Shown here piece by piece: positions 49,107 to 63,184 of a stretch of 64,000 bases of DNA (positions are counted from its first letter, which is position 1; every line of letters begins with the position of its first letter). The notes under the pieces are model-generated. The model was given only the letters and a program-made list of their open reading frames with translations, ran no database searches and had not been told where the DNA came from. The DNA comes from Sphagnum compactum. Its lineage: Eukaryota > Bryophyta > Sphagnopsida > Sphagnales. Where the stretch lies: positions 12,963,118 to 13,027,117 of the forward strand of contig OZ234503.1 in NCBI GenBank assembly GCA_965153455.1. The letters run 5' to 3'. The position numbers and the translations under genes are program-made.

Positions 49107-52100
49107 TTGATTTATGTTCTAAAATTAATGAACAAGCTTTTTAATAACATGATTTTCAAGATTTTTCAAATGCATATTTACCAAATGTTTCAACAAATAC
49201 ATTGCCTTTTGCAACAATTAATAGTCAACCTTACTGAAAAGGAAGACACTTATGATAACAAGGTGCAACATTCATTAAATGATTTTTTAAATTTTAGTTG
49301 AGAATAGTACTAAATGGAAATGGGTCTATTGAAATTGATATAAAACATGATGATGTTAATTTGTAATCATGTTGAAAATAAAGATGGGATGAAAATTGTT
49401 AATAAGAGTATTATAAAATATAAAAAACATATTGAAGACGTTGCTAAACAATTTGTTATTGTTGCCAAAAGATTATTTTTGCATACCAAATTTACTATGC
49501 ATCAAGATAATATATCGAAAAATTACCCACTGTTTTTTAAATGAAAAAATAGCAAATCATGTATTAATGTGTAAATCTTGTCCAAAAAAACAAATCTTAA
49601 GAAACTTTTAGACCTCAGAACATCATATCACTAATAATAGCCCAAATATGAAATTTGTTTAATATTAAACAAAATAAAAGAACATTTAATTGCACCCCAT
49701 CTTGCATTTCCACAAATGTTTCATTTACAATGTTATGGATAGTACAAAATGCATTGAAACATTGTGAATGTTCCAAACAAATAAATATTGTACAAAATGT
49801 ATTATTTCAAATGTCACATGATGATTCTTCAATTTTTACGTTTTTGAAAATGAGAATTAGAATACAAATCAATATATATGTCAAGTTATGTTTGTCCTAA
49901 CATAGTGATAAAAACAATAGAAGAAATTTATAAAACTATTTTGCATAAAGTTGCAAATGTTTCAATAAAACCAAACTCACAAAATTTAACAAAATATACA
50001 AATGCAAGTGCAAATAATGATGGCAAAAAGACGATTTTTGAAAAAAAATCTGAATTTACACAATTCAAATATTTTAAAAGAAGTTTTGGAAGAAAATTGT
50101 GGAGATATATTAGTGCAACACATATTGAATCTTTAATAGATGGTTGATGATGATTCAAAATCATTAACAATTGTTTTAGGAGAAGGTTTACAACCACTTG
50201 TATTATTTTGTGATTCACATTTTGAAATATATATATTTTTGACATTTCTTTTTGGGCATCCAAGGTTGTCTTTTACATGTTCATATCAAAAATTAATACA
50301 AGACAAACTAACAAACTCAACAGAAAGTTTGCATACTATATATATAATATTTATAAAAATTATCAAAATGTTAATACATTTCATATTGTCTTCCACACAT
50401 TGTCAAATCCTTATAGCTAAAAACATATCAAACAATGTAAATTTAAACAAGATATTGAATTTTCGATTTGAGTTATAAAAACTTAAGGTGTATAAAAACA
50501 TTTCGAAATTATTTAGATCATTTTCAAAAGATGCTTTTGGAATGATTAGACAACTTGGGCCTTCAATTTTTTTATGTAACATTCACCACATGTGTAAACA
50601 ATTGGCTTATGTTTCTAAAAACGTCAAAATATTTGCATGTTCAACATGTTGGTGAAACTATAAAACTAAAAAATAATGATTCATTACACATCAAAGATCT
50701 TGTTTAAAATGATATATGATTATATGATTATCTTATTATGAACATGTAATAATGAATAGTTTTGAAATTTTATAAAATAACTTTTGAATCAAGGATTTTT
50801 TTTAATAATATAATTCCAACAAGAGGTTTGTTTTGTGATCATGGATTATTATGGTCAAAAGATGGTCCTCAATTTGGTGTATTTTCAAAAGAAAAAGCTG
50901 AAAGTTTTATTAATTTAAGTATTTGATGACTAATCTAATTATTTTGAAAATTGAAATTTGGAATGCACAAATACATCAACACAAATGAACATGTAAAAAA
51001 AAACTTATTTGTCAATTTCAATATCTTAAACCACCAATGAAATAGACAACAATATTATTATTTTTAGATTAAGAAGATTGTACTTCAAACCTTTATAAAT
51101 TAACAACTACAATATTTAAAAAACTTGTTGATATGTGATTAGGCATAAAACTTTCATTTGAAAAATTCATTTCAAATTTGCATATATCGTAATACCTTGG
51201 CAGATTCAACACACAAATGCCAAATAATTAATTTAAGTTTAGTTTCCTAGTTTAGCATCTGGGTTTTTAGTTTTGAAAATTTTGATAATAAACAATAAAC
51301 TTATTGTAAGATACCTTTGTTTCAAATGATTTGAATTATTTTAGTGGTCAAGGGGCTAAGTATCCTTCCCTCAATACATCCAAAGATCAAACTCTTACAT
51401 CTTCAGTATATATTTTTTAAATTCAACAAATTAAAAGATTAATTTTTAATTTTTTGAAAATAAAAAAAAACAATTATTTATGCCAAAGCCACCAAGGTAC
51501 TACAATCATTGAAATTACTTATTTATTCACATCACAATGTACATTACAAAAACCAACATCATTTTTGAAACATAAATCAAACAATATAAAAATAAATGTA
51601 TTTAACATACACCTAGGACTTTTATGGGAAGCAATTATGAATGCACAATTTATTTTAGATCCATATGTTACTACAACTTATTGCACTTTTTATTTAACAA
51701 AAGTAGATTAATTTATGATATGAAAAATGAAATTTATATTAAACAAATGCAAATGTGAAAACTAAAACATCTAAATGAGTTTTTAAAAATTAAAAAATAT
51801 ATATTTTAAACACATAACAAATCCCAATCCGATAAGTAATGTGTATATCATTATCTATTCTATTTTTTCATTTAATAATATCATTCAAATCCATAAACAC
51901 ATGCAAAAAAACATGATAAAACTTTTTATTATTGCCACACACAAAATATTACATTAATTATTTCCAACTTCAATAGAATCCATTGCAAGTTTTGATTAAA
52001 AAACATGTAAACAACACAAATGTAACAATATCATTCAATGGGTCTCATTTAATCTTCACAAAGACCCAAAAAAATCATTTAAAAAATTGTTGATGTTATT

Positions 52101-54480
52101 TAAACGATTATGTGGGATTTAAAAGGTCATCATGTATTATGGAAAAATGTTTTTATGAATGAAAAAAATAATATAAAATAATGCAAAGGAAATTTGTATA
52201 TAATTTTAATGTTTTGAATAAATATGCTAATGAATGGGATGAATATTTTCTTCATGTAAGCAATTTAGAAAAAAATTAAATGTTAAACAAAAATCAAAAA
52301 GGTTGAATAAGATGATTTAGCTTATGAACATTTTTCAAATTCTAAAACTAAGTATGAAAAGAATGAAACATCAACCCATAATCTTCCTCAATGAGGAAAT
52401 GAATGCATGCCCTACAAACAACGTTCACTAAACATACACAAATTGAACACAAGACTCATCATAAATGATATGATATAGGAAAATTTTAAATATCCATCAA
52501 AATCTTTACATATTTTTAATATAAAAAATGAAAGCATAGGAAAAAAATTACATTAATGGGCATCATACAAAACATGTTAAGATATTATATTAAAGATATG
52601 CCAAATGCTAACCTTTTACAACCAAAAATTATGGAATCAACATACATTTAAAAAGTTGCATTCAATATCAATGGTAAAACTATACATTCTACATTGTTCA
52701 TTCCTTTAAACAAAATACTTAATGAACTTAAAGCATTAAGCGATGAAACATGTAACATTCTAACAAAAACTTATGATCAATTATGATTATTAATCCTAGA
52801 AGAAATATCTTTAGTAGGTAATAAAATTATGACATTTATTATTTGTAAATTATGGTTGTAAAACAATCTCATAAGGAATTAATGAATAGTTTAATGTTAT
52901 AATGACATGAGAATTTTATCAAGCTCCTTTACTTTGAAATTTATACATCTTCAAATAAAAATTAATGGATTAAATATTTTGGGGACAAAGTTTTTGCACG
53001 AAAATGTCAATGTTATGAATTAAAACAAGTTATGCAACAAAATGATTTGAATTTTATTAATATTTTAAATAAGTTTTGAACTACTTCGCACACTTTCAAA
53101 AACATAACTTTCATTAACAATGTCTTTTTAAAACCACCACCCATGGACAATACATTACCACATTTGTTTTATATGAACATCAAAACAATTATTCATAACC
53201 AAAAAAATTGCAATACACCAACGAAACACTTAGGGTTGTAACATACATGTCCTTTTCATTTCAAATTGTCAATATTGCCAATCAAATACACTGTCTCCAC
53301 CACAAAGTACTATTTAAGATAAAATTATTTTAGTAAAACTTTAATTTGGAAACTATGCAATGTGGATGGTCTTGTAAACAATGTAAAAGGTTATTTCCAA
53401 GGTTATACAAAAAGTCATTCAAAATCATTAATATGAATAAATTTTCACAATCCACAAATTGGAGTTAACACAAGAACAAAAAATTCACACGATATAAAAA
53501 ACTTCTTACATTTGACAAAAAATAGACACTAATTGAACAAAAATTTGTTGACATACGAATAAGTAGTAATCATTCTCATTTTATCACAAGGATTCAATTT
53601 CCTATTTAGCTAGTTACCAAATGAATCATACATTGCACACAAGGTTTAACATTATCTTAAATTACGTTCAAATGGGGTAACAAAACATGGCCTAACATAT
53701 ATAACATTATTTTGAATTTTGTTCAAAAGAACACTAATACTTACTTTCTTCATTGTCATACAAAAATTTCCAAGTAAATATTGGTGTGTAAGAATACATA
53801 ACTCGTCTTCAAACATGCACACCATACAGAATAACAATAGTTTCTTTAAAATCATATCATAAAAAAATAAGAGTGAAATAATCTTTGAACATTCATTCTT
53901 TTAACTTACATTTGGAAAACATTTTGGCAAATTCAAATTCATTAAAATCCCATATGCTTTGTTTAAAAAACAAGAATCCAAAACATTCATGCAAATCAAA
54001 AAAAAAGTTAATGCAATTTTACAAAAAAAATCAATATAATCATGTAATAGTGGACAAGGAACAATGATGTTCTACAATGCAATTATTTTTATCACAAACA
54101 ACAAGTTTATAGCAAATTTAGGTGCAAAACTTGTTATTGCATTTTTAATAAAAACACGCAAAAAGCTTTGGATATAATCACAATTTATAAACCATCACAA
54201 ATGCATATAATTATTATTATTATTTTTAGTAAAACCATTTTTTTAAATGCCTATAAACTCTCCAACTATAATAATTGAAGATTTTAACATAGACATGTTC
54301 ACAATTACATCTCAATCAACAACATTATGAAACCACATGAATAAATACAATTTAAATATTCTCTTATCTAAAAATACAACCCTTAATAACACCCAAATAG
54401 ATCACATATGGACTAATGCACCAACATGACAATGTCACGCTGGATCAACATAAAGTTATTCGATTAATCATAAGATTAGA
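49107..54480 (+). mobile_element. Decayed Helitron of Helentron type (Rep + PIF1-like helicase + endonuclease domain)
   Basis: Autonomous Helitrons move by rolling-circle replication using a HUH Rep and an SF1 helicase. Pieces in forward frames follow the expected order. Near 50568-50717 is the Rep region (FYVTFTTCVNNW, YLHVQHVGE). Near 50820 RGLFCDHGLLWSKDGPQFG stands where HxHG is expected. At 50985-51230 is QHK-TCKKK, PPMK and YKLTTTIFKKLVDM. At 51600-51713 is GLLWEAIMNAQFILDPYVTT then YCTFYLTKVD. Helicase pieces: a decayed motif I near 52545, FNINGKTIHSTLFIPLNK, LLILEEISLVGNKI near 52790, KQVMQQNDLNFINILNKF near 53025, and the last motifs (IHCTQGLT) near 53600-53650. From 53885 an endonuclease/exonuclease/phosphatase domain follows: SFNLHLENILANSNSLKSHM, MPINSPTIIIEDFNIDMF and NNTQIDHIWTNAPT. 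Stops occur every few dozen codons. Element ends are not identified. Confidence 0.85.
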
Positions 54481-57400
54481 ATACCTTGCATTTAGATGAC
54501 CAAATATGTTCCTCAATCTATTTTATCTTAAATACTTAAGATACATTTCAAAACAATAAATTTCCACAACCTTTAAACACTCAATTTAATTTCTTTTTAA
54601 AAATCCTTAAATGGGTAGGGCCTAGATGTTTATGATACCATGTTTTGATTATTTTTTGACACGCCTTAACCCTCCCAAACTATAGGGCCTTTCATTGCAC
54701 GTTTAATATCATTGGAAATCCTTCAATGATGTTGTGTGCATGATGATTATTTTGCAATTTTCAAGCGTTATTGAATATAAAATGGATTTTTCATTGAAAA
54801 TTGCAAAATCAAAATTTTCAACATATTGGCCTCTTCATCATATTGGCCCTTTTGTTTGCCCTTTCACATCTCAAACTTCAACATTTGAGCCAATGACACT
54901 TGAATTCACACTTGGGACAATAAAAAAGTTTCACAATTGAATTTTTTGGAAAGTTGTATTTCTTAAACCTTTGAAAAGTGTTTTTCAAAGAAAGTTGTAT
55001 ACATTAGAACCTTGAACATATCCCACTTGAACTAGCAACACTAAGGCCCATTAGTGCATATCCATAAAATAAATGAATAACAAATATATAGAAATTCAAC
55101 CTTTCATTTCTTCATCAAATGCATTTGGTTGCTTTTTGTCCATTTGCATGATGGGTTTTAATAAAATCATTACACTAGTCCTATACATGACCTCTTTTCT
55201 ACCATTTGAGCAAATTTGTTAACCTTTTAGCAATAAAACAAAAAAAAAGTCTCTTGTACATGCTAAAAAATAACCTTCCTAGAAAAAAGGAGGGGTGTTA
55301 TGCCTAATTCTTGATGTGGAAGCATGTATTTGCTAAGAAAGGGGGATATCTTGTGTTCATATAAGTATTAATATCCTTCAACTTTGAAGGATTAACTCGA
55401 AGGATGAATAATCCTTTGCCTCATGATTTATATATGTTTAGGTGCATGATAACCTTTTCCTCATGTTGCCCATGGGTGAAGACATCCCCTAAATGTGGGG
55501 TTGGAATCAATTACCACCTTATCATCCTAGGCCCCTTATTTTGGGAATGACCCCCATTGTGGGGCTTTACTATGCATGTAAATGTATTTAGAGAAAAAGA
55601 AATAAAAAAATTAGTGTGTACCTAGTGAAAACATAGGCATTTGAAAATGACTACTAAACAAGTAAATGGATTACAAGTTTGCAAAACAGAGGGTATCACA
55701 CCCAATTATTGTAATTCTTTCAACACCAACTCGTAATCACTATACATTTAGCACAATTATATTACAGATCATGTATGGAATTAATATGAAATTGAGATTT
55801 AAGTTTGTAAACAAGTTGAAATAAAGGTTTTGGCTAGGAAAAAATCAAATGTTGTTCATAGCACCATCCCCAACTCTCGAGAATGGTGAACTATAAATTG
55901 TGCAATAAATGTTGTAGGAGGTGTTTTATTAGGGTTCAACATCCTTAGAGGAAAAATAATATGGGATGATTACATCAAATTCTACAAACAAAAGAATTGA
56001 TAATGTATTTAGTCAATTTCGGACTTTTGGAAAGTCCAAAATTAACAATTAACCATTTGGTAGTTGGAAAATTAAAGAAATTTTTTTAGTTGGGGGCCAC
56101 CAAATGATGCAACAACAAATATTAACAAGGTTTTGCCTCACTAGATGATCCAACAAATATCTATGTTAACAATGTTTTGTTTCAAACTTGATCCCAACTA
56201 CTAGGTTAGAAAAAAGTCTAAAATTGACAATTTAATCCATAATTAACTAAATACATGTTCTTGCGTGGTAATGCAAAAAAAAGTTTGGAAAATATTTTTT
56301 TTGTTCAAGGAGCTCTTATATTTCTTCAAGAAGTTTATTTGAAGTGGAGTTTCTTTCACCAATAGGCATCTGTTAATTATGGATGGGCACGATGACAATG
56401 TTAGTTTAAAAACAATAAAATAGGCCTAAGAGTTTGGGTTACTTCACCATCACACAAATCACATGTTCTACAACCATTAGATGTATATTGTTTCAAATCA
56501 TTTAATACAACATTTAGAAAGGTTAGAAATGTAGCTATGTTTAGAAGCAATCACATGGAACGAAACAAAATAACCTTGGTTAGATGGGTAGATCAAGTTT
56601 TAAAACAATCATTCACAAAAGAAAACATCAAGTCTTTTTTTAGGGCTACATGTATATAGTCTTTCAACCCCAAAGCAATGGCTTGCAAGATTTAAGCTTG
56701 AGAGATGCACACTGTAGCAAATATCAATGACCAAGGAACTAAAGATGATGACACAATAGATGAGGAAGTTGATCATAATCAAGATTGGGGGGAGGAATCT
56801 ATTGTTTTCAAAAAATTTGCACATAATTGAAATAGTTCAACAAACAATAATTAAAGATTAGTGTACCAATAGATCAAAAAACAAGATGTGTAAATGTGCA
56901 TCAGAACCTGGCAATGATTGAAAAGCAACCAAGATAAATCAATGCTGTAAATCTAAATGAGGATAATCTTTAGGTGTTCAAACAAAAATAAGCCTCTTCC
57001 AAATTTGACCTAGGAATCCATGTGTTTATATAACATGTTCCACTACCTTGTTTACTTGCAAACATACAAAAGCAAAATAACCATTAATTGATTACTCCTA
57101 ATCACATGTTGTGACATTTGCTAGATACCTAATATCCTAAGAAAAAAACTATGAACAAGGTAATTACAAAGAAATTAGAAAAAGAAGGCAAAAGGAGGAA
57201 GGAGGTTTAACAATTGAAAATAATAATAGATCGAGACTACAACAAATTGAATAGTTCAAAAAGTTGCCAAAAAATGTGATAGAACATAATTTGCTATAGT
57301 TTGGATTCTAGCAATTGTAAGGGAGGTGGGTGATTGATTTCACTAGAACTTTCATGTAAGCTTGCAAGTAGACTCACCTAGGTACATTGGTGTGAATTTT

Positions 57401-58000
57401 AGATGCACAACGTGGTTTCAATGGGACGTTAGACGACAAACACAAGCTAGGCAATAGGCATGAAGGTGTTGAGTAACAAGGTTACTACCTTCTAATGACA
57501 AAAATGCATCAATAATAAAAAAAATAAAAAAAATTCAAGCACAATAAGATAATCACAATTATGAGAGTTGCAAAACACAAGATCAAGATGATAAGGAGAA
57601 ACACAAGACCATGTTGATCGAAAGGAACACCAAACCACAATGATTAAGAAGGCAAGAACTTATGGCTAGGAGGTGTAATAGTTGGAATGTTCCAAGCTCG
57701 AAAGTGAACCTAATTCTAGACCATGAATATAACTAGTGAGGAGAATGAAACACCTCACATTCACACTTTAAAAAACTTGCAAAAGCTTTTGATGAACGCG
57801 ATGATCTTACACTTATTACCGTTAAATTCTAAGCCTTAAACTAGACTAAATCTTAACTATATGTTTTCATATGTTTCTCATTTTGCACCTGTTTGGAGGG
57901 ATTTAAAGGACTATGGGTGTGCCTTCTGATCCTCTACACTTTATCTTCAGACCCCATAAGAAGAGAGAGGTGCACTGACTGAGAGGGAGGTGACTAGTAC
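54481..58000. other. AT-rich intergenic region
   Basis: Very AT-rich with no intact frame or recognisable domain. The 3' part of the Helentron and other decayed elements may lie here. The base composition shifts sharply to GC-rich at about 57.95 kb, where the eIF4E promoter begins. Confidence 0.45.
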
Positions 58001-58088
58001 AGTAAGTGTTCGGTCACCGGCCTATTGGCCCTATCCTTCTTCGGTTTTGACCCGTCATAACTCCCGGACCCGCGATTGAAACCGCGGG

Positions 58089-58097
58089 TTAGGGTTT
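58089..58097 (-). promoter_or_regulatory. Telo-box upstream of eIF4E
   Basis: TTAGGGTTT, the complement of AAACCCTAA, 267 bp upstream of the eIF4E start in a GC-rich promoter or leader. Such boxes mark promoters of plant translation-machinery genes. Confidence 0.55.
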
Positions 58098-58363
58098 GGC
58101 GGTTTTAGGGATTGGCTCCCCTTCTCTTTAACCAGAACGTGTCCGCATTGCGCAACCGCGATACCGAGATCGGTATCGTTAACGTTCTCGGAGGGAGCGG
58201 AGCTTTGAGCGTGTGTTTTTTCCGGCGCGTCATTGTTGCACTTGAATACTCTTGCAAGAGATCGATCTTCTTTGAGGATTTTTTTTGGGAGGATTTGTTT
58301 GTTTTCGGAAAGAGAATTCCTTTTTGTGAGCTTTGGGAGAAATTCGAGAAGAGTGAAAAGAGG

Positions 58364-60166
58364 ATGGCAGAAGTCGAGGCGAGGCCCGAGGATGGGCAGA
58401 GGACCGAGCAAGGAGGGGCCGAGGAGGGAGAGATCGTATCGGTTGAAACCCAGGTGGATCGGCCAGCCGAGGCTCCTAAGAAACATCCGCTTGAGCATGC
58501 GTGGACGTTTTGGTTTGATAACCCTAATGGCAAGCAGAAGCAGGTGGCGTGGGGAAGCTCCATCCGCGCTGTCTATACTTTCTCCACTGTTGAAGACTTC
58601 TGGTGGTATGTTTTTCCCCCCCTCCTGTCTCTCTTCCTCCTTTTTATCTCTTGCAGCTATTTGGATTTCCGTCTTCCCGTCTTTGTGGCAATCTTCCTCC
58701 TCCTTTCTACTTCACTGTGTTCATCGAAAACGTCTCCTTTCTTTCTTTCCATCCTGCTCTCTCAAAACACAGCGGCAATTGTTTTAATTTCCCTTTGCTC
58801 CTCATGCTTGTAAGGATGTGTGGTATGAAATGTTAAGACATTGAGACATTGAGACAGTAGAAAGGTGCACATCGTGCTTTTATGTATCAGTATTTGTTGC
58901 AATTGATTACTGACATTTGTGGCAACGATTTTTTGCTGGTAATCTGCAGCCTCTACAACAATGTGCTGCCGCCAAGCAAGCTGGGCACAGGTACAGACTT
59001 TCATTGCTTCAAGGCTGGAATTGAACCCAAGTGGGAGGACCCTAAGTGTGCTCATGGTGGAAAGTGGACTGCCTCTCCAAATCGCAGTGGTGGTGGCGGT
59101 GGGAAAGGCGCACTGGACATATTCTGGCTCCATACTGTACTGCACCTGATCTTTCTATGTATTTGGTTCTTACAGACCCTGGAATATGTTCTCATTGTTG
59201 TCCAATGTAATAGTTGTCATTCTTTTGTCTACATGTGTTATATTAAGAGAAAGGAAGGATAATGTGGGTTCCTCATTTCTCGCTGAATTCAATGATGCAT
59301 GCTGCTTGCATGGTTTCTGTATCTTAGTAAGCCTTTTGAGTTGTCTGGAAAGAAATGTTTGGGATTGAGATCTTTGTTGCTGTTAAGGATATTTATATTT
59401 CTGTTTGCTTTTCTATGCTGTTGAAATCCTTTCTTTTTGGTTGAAGCTGTTGGCGATGATTGGGGAGCAATTTGATGAAGGTGATGAAATCTGTGGAGCA
59501 GTGGTGAGTGTCCGGAGACAGGATAAAATTGCTATTTGGACAAAGACTGCCTCAAATGAAGCTGCTCAGGTACAGTGTGGAGGCCATGTGTGTTCTTGTC
59601 CATGCTCATGTTTGTTTTAGTCCCTTGCCCTGGAGGGCAATACTGACACTGAAGCTTGGTCTGAATGTCTATTTGCAATGTTGAGAAAAAAACATTTGTG
59701 GGACAAACTGGGCAGCTCAACACTTGTACATTTAATGAAGTTGTATATAATTTGAAGGTTTGGATTTCAGATCTTGTGATCCAATTCAGGGCAATTTTCT
59801 TACATGCTGAGCTACAACTTTGGCTGTGACAGGTTAGTATTGGGAAGCAATGGAAAGACATCCTGGACTACAGCGAGAAGATCAGCTACCTTGTCCATGT
59901 AAGTAGATCTTTCTTCTCTACTAACCCTCTTGCCCTGGATGGCTTGTTTACCTTTGGATGAACATTTAAAAGAGCGCATTGAACAATATTACACCAATTT
60001 GCAGACATATTGATGGTTTTCAAGTCTCATCTTGTTCCATTTTTGGAAATACCAGTTGCTTTTGCTTCCCAGTTCCTACAGAAACTGATTCTATGTGTCT
60101 TGGTTGTATCCACAGGAAGATGCAAAAAGACTTGACAAAGCAGCAAAACCCCGATACACTGTGTAG
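58364..60166 (+). CDS. EIF4E: Translation initiation factor eIF4E (5 exons)
   Basis: eIF4E binds the mRNA 5' cap and recruits eIF4G in the cytoplasm. Exons by consensus and phase: 58364-58605, 58950-59136, 59447-59569, 59833-59898, 60116-60166, giving 222 residues. The disordered acidic N-terminus is followed by [114 protein letters not shown] and [13 protein letters not shown], ending KPRYTV. Cap-stacking Trp63 and Trp109 with Glu110, and Trp174, are all present; Trp80 (DFW) in the eIF4G-binding face is kept. It is canonical eIF4E rather than iso4E by its wording. A Gly-rich insertion [17 protein letters not shown] (residues 123-139) lengthens the loop that is normally shorter in plant eIF4E. 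The frame is open upstream to 58112, but the start chosen fits the family. Confidence 0.93.
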
Positions 60167-63100
60167 GGAGGTAAATTGTTATGCAAATGGCTGCTTCCAT
60201 CTTACTTATAGTGATCTGTCTCTAGCAGGATATCATAGTGAAGTGTATCAGTAATCAACTTCCTGTGAGCAACATTTCTTGAGCTGCTTGAATTGTGCTT
60301 GTTTTTATATTGCTCTGTTGCTTTCAGTTAGGTTTTGGGGGAGTGCCTGTAGTGAGATCTGTGTATGTCAGTTCCACATGCAGGTTTTCCTTGAGTTGCT
60401 CTATTGTGTAGGTACTTATTTCTGAGAAATACTTGGTCAGTGGAGTCACGGCTTTCCTTTCATCAGCTATTGCTTATGAGGCTATTCAGATGAAAGGATG
60501 TTTCTTATGCATCAAAGGATATATTTCCCATCTGGCAATTCTTATGCAACTGTAGTTCAACTATTAGCTGTCTGTAGGATGTTTCAGGCTGAAGATATGG
60601 ACAGGTGTGTGTGGTAGGTTGCTGGTTGAAATACAGAGTACATATGATCCATGGATGAGGTACTAAGAGCCGAGTTTTGATGCCCTTGTATTACTCCTTT
60701 GTTTGCACACAGATTTAAACATGTAAAGTGAAACATGGCAGGTGACAATTGTGTTGCAGGGATGTTTTGGAACTTAAGTGCTCAAAAGGTTGATGGGATT
60801 GAAATTCCTTGACCATTTCAGTTTTATTTGTCCAGGGTAATGGCTGAAGAGATGTCTTGCTAGTTTCAATAGATTTGACTCCTATAAACTTAGAAGAACC
60901 AGTCTGCGAATGGGGCCCTTGTGGGTAATGTAGGGGCTAACCCTCACAATTTCAATTAATCTACTGCAATAGATTCAGGAGAACCGGTGAACATGGGCTG
61001 CCCCTGAGTTGTGGTGTGGGTAATGTAAACAGATTGCTGTGCCACTTCAAGTACTCAGCCAAGTCTGAATCCAAGTAGAAAATTCCTCTCTGCCACTTGA
61101 TATGAAAATCTCTTTTGAATTTAATGGTTTGGAACTAACTGACTGATATGTCTCCACTGAGAGACTCATCTGCTAAATTATACTGATTACTTAAAAACCT
61201 CAGTTCAAAAAGACAATTTGTTTGGCCCTACATCTCCATGCTTGATTGTTCAGAAAGTTCAACCATTCTTTTCAGAATAGAGTTAAACCTCAGTATAATG
61301 GCAGTCTTGGTTACCAGGATTTGGTGATACGGATGAGTTGTGATAATCTTTTGTGGAATCAGACCTCATGCAAACCATTGCAAGAATGGGAGTTGTATCC
61401 AAAAATGACTCAAAAGTGGCTTGTGGCCACCAAAATTAACTTTGATTTCTTGTCTTTCTCTTTTCAGCTAATGTGCCTTTACATTATTTGGCTTCAAACT
61501 GGTTTTCAGTTCTATGGACTCAAAATTGTTTAGACTTGCTGTATGATTTTCACTTGATAATTTAGTGACAGTCAATTGCTGCTTTGTACAATCATATGTT
61601 CTTTTGGTACTTAAAACTACAAAATAGAAGCACTTTGTCCAGCTTTCCATTCTATCATCAGCTTTTACAATTTTGTTTCCTCCAGTTCATCTCTGACAAC
61701 TATTTAATTTATGAATGATAAATGTGAGCATCAATTTGATTTGATTTGATTGCAAGGAAGATGAATTTGTGTTCCACTTTTCAACATGTATATTGTTGAG
61801 ATCCAGATGTAGGCAGAATGGAACACACCCTAAACCCTAAACTTAACACTAAAATACTTGCATGAATCAAACAAATTGGGGCACACTTCTGGTATAAATG
61901 GATAGTGCTCTATGAGTAGGATGTTCTGGAGTTTAGTTCATAAATTTCAGACCTCAGAAGGCACATGAAATATTGAAATTTGAGTATTCTGTTATTAGAA
62001 ATTCAATGACAATTATTAAATTGTTGGACAGGGCAAATCACACACCCTACACCAGACTATTTTAAGATAGGAACTATTTCGTGCTGTTTTTGGCCAGAAA
62101 ATTATTTTTTTTGCCGTAAAATTTTAGATTTTATAGATTGTGTAGTAGCTTTAGGGATTTTAGGCCCTACGTAATAGGTATATTTTTATGTCAATTTTTG
62201 AAAGATGATATTTTGGCTTGTACTAAAAGAGATTAGTTGTAGAGTTATGATATCTTAAAAGGATTTTGCTTTCTTTTAGAGGATTCTTTGAAGATTGTAT
62301 CTTTGCTTGGTGAAATATTTGAGATTCCATAATTCTTCTTTTTGCATTAAGGTACTTTAACTGTGAATGGCAAGGCCACAGTCTGAAACACCCCTTCTTG
62401 TTGTTTTGCCTGGATGCAACCAAACTGTAATTCTCCAAAACCATGAACCCCCTCCATCTCACTTTTGGGGAAAGCCCTCAATGAGAGAATGTGCATGTGC
62501 TGCATACTATTGTTTCACAATTTTCAAGCCAACAGAGAAATAGTTAGTAAATTTAAAGTGATTTTCCTCTCTGAAAACTCATTTGACCAGGTTTCATAAG
62601 AACTCTGAAGTTAAACCCACTTCAGCTAAAATTGTATTGGCATGAGTGACTTGGGCCAGGAGCACAGGCCCCACTAGTGCATAATGGAATATAAAGGTTT
62701 TGAGACCAAAAAGAAATAGTTTGGGTGTTATTTGTGACAGAACAAATCAGGCTAGTTTTGGACTCCAGCAGTAGGCTCCTCCATAGGTCCTGCCCAACAA
62801 ACAAATAAATAAACCAAATGTGAAACAGATCCACAATTAAAAGAGCTGCTAACCTCAAAACCATAATAGAAAGAGTCTAAGACAAATCGGCGTAATAGGC
62901 TACAAAGCTACACAGAAACACACCAGCACTCTGTCCGACCAAAACATTAAGAAATGGAAACTGATACTCAGCATAAAGTTTGAACATTTCATCACATTTT
63001 GACATCCCAACATAGACATCCATGGCCAACCCAAAAAAAATGAGATCAGATTTCCCATTCCCTCAGGGTTTTGGCAATTGAAAAGCAAAAAGAATGAAAT

Positions 63101-63184
63101 TTGGAACAAAAAAACGGTTATGACAAAAGATATGGGCAGCTAAGCATTATGATCAAAGTCCTCCCTGATCACTGAATACTGTTT
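60167..63184. other. Convergent intergenic region
   Basis: 3' flanks of eIF4E and of the RRM protein gene. A forward 95-codon frame at 61246-61533 has no recognisable domain. A CCCTAAACCCTAAA stretch lies near 61830-61845. Nothing else seen. Confidence 0.4.

Noticed and set aside
58112-58363. In-frame upstream extension of eIF4E
   Set aside because: The 84 extra codons are Phe/Cys-rich and unlike any eIF4E N-terminus. The leader is open by chance.
58055-58563. Reverse-strand frames of 147 and 152 codons over eIF4E exon 1
   Set aside because: They lie antisense to a clear eIF4E exon and promoter and have no homology.
61246-61533. Forward 95-codon frame
   Set aside because: No domain, no splice-linked neighbour; it lies in ordinary intergenic DNA.
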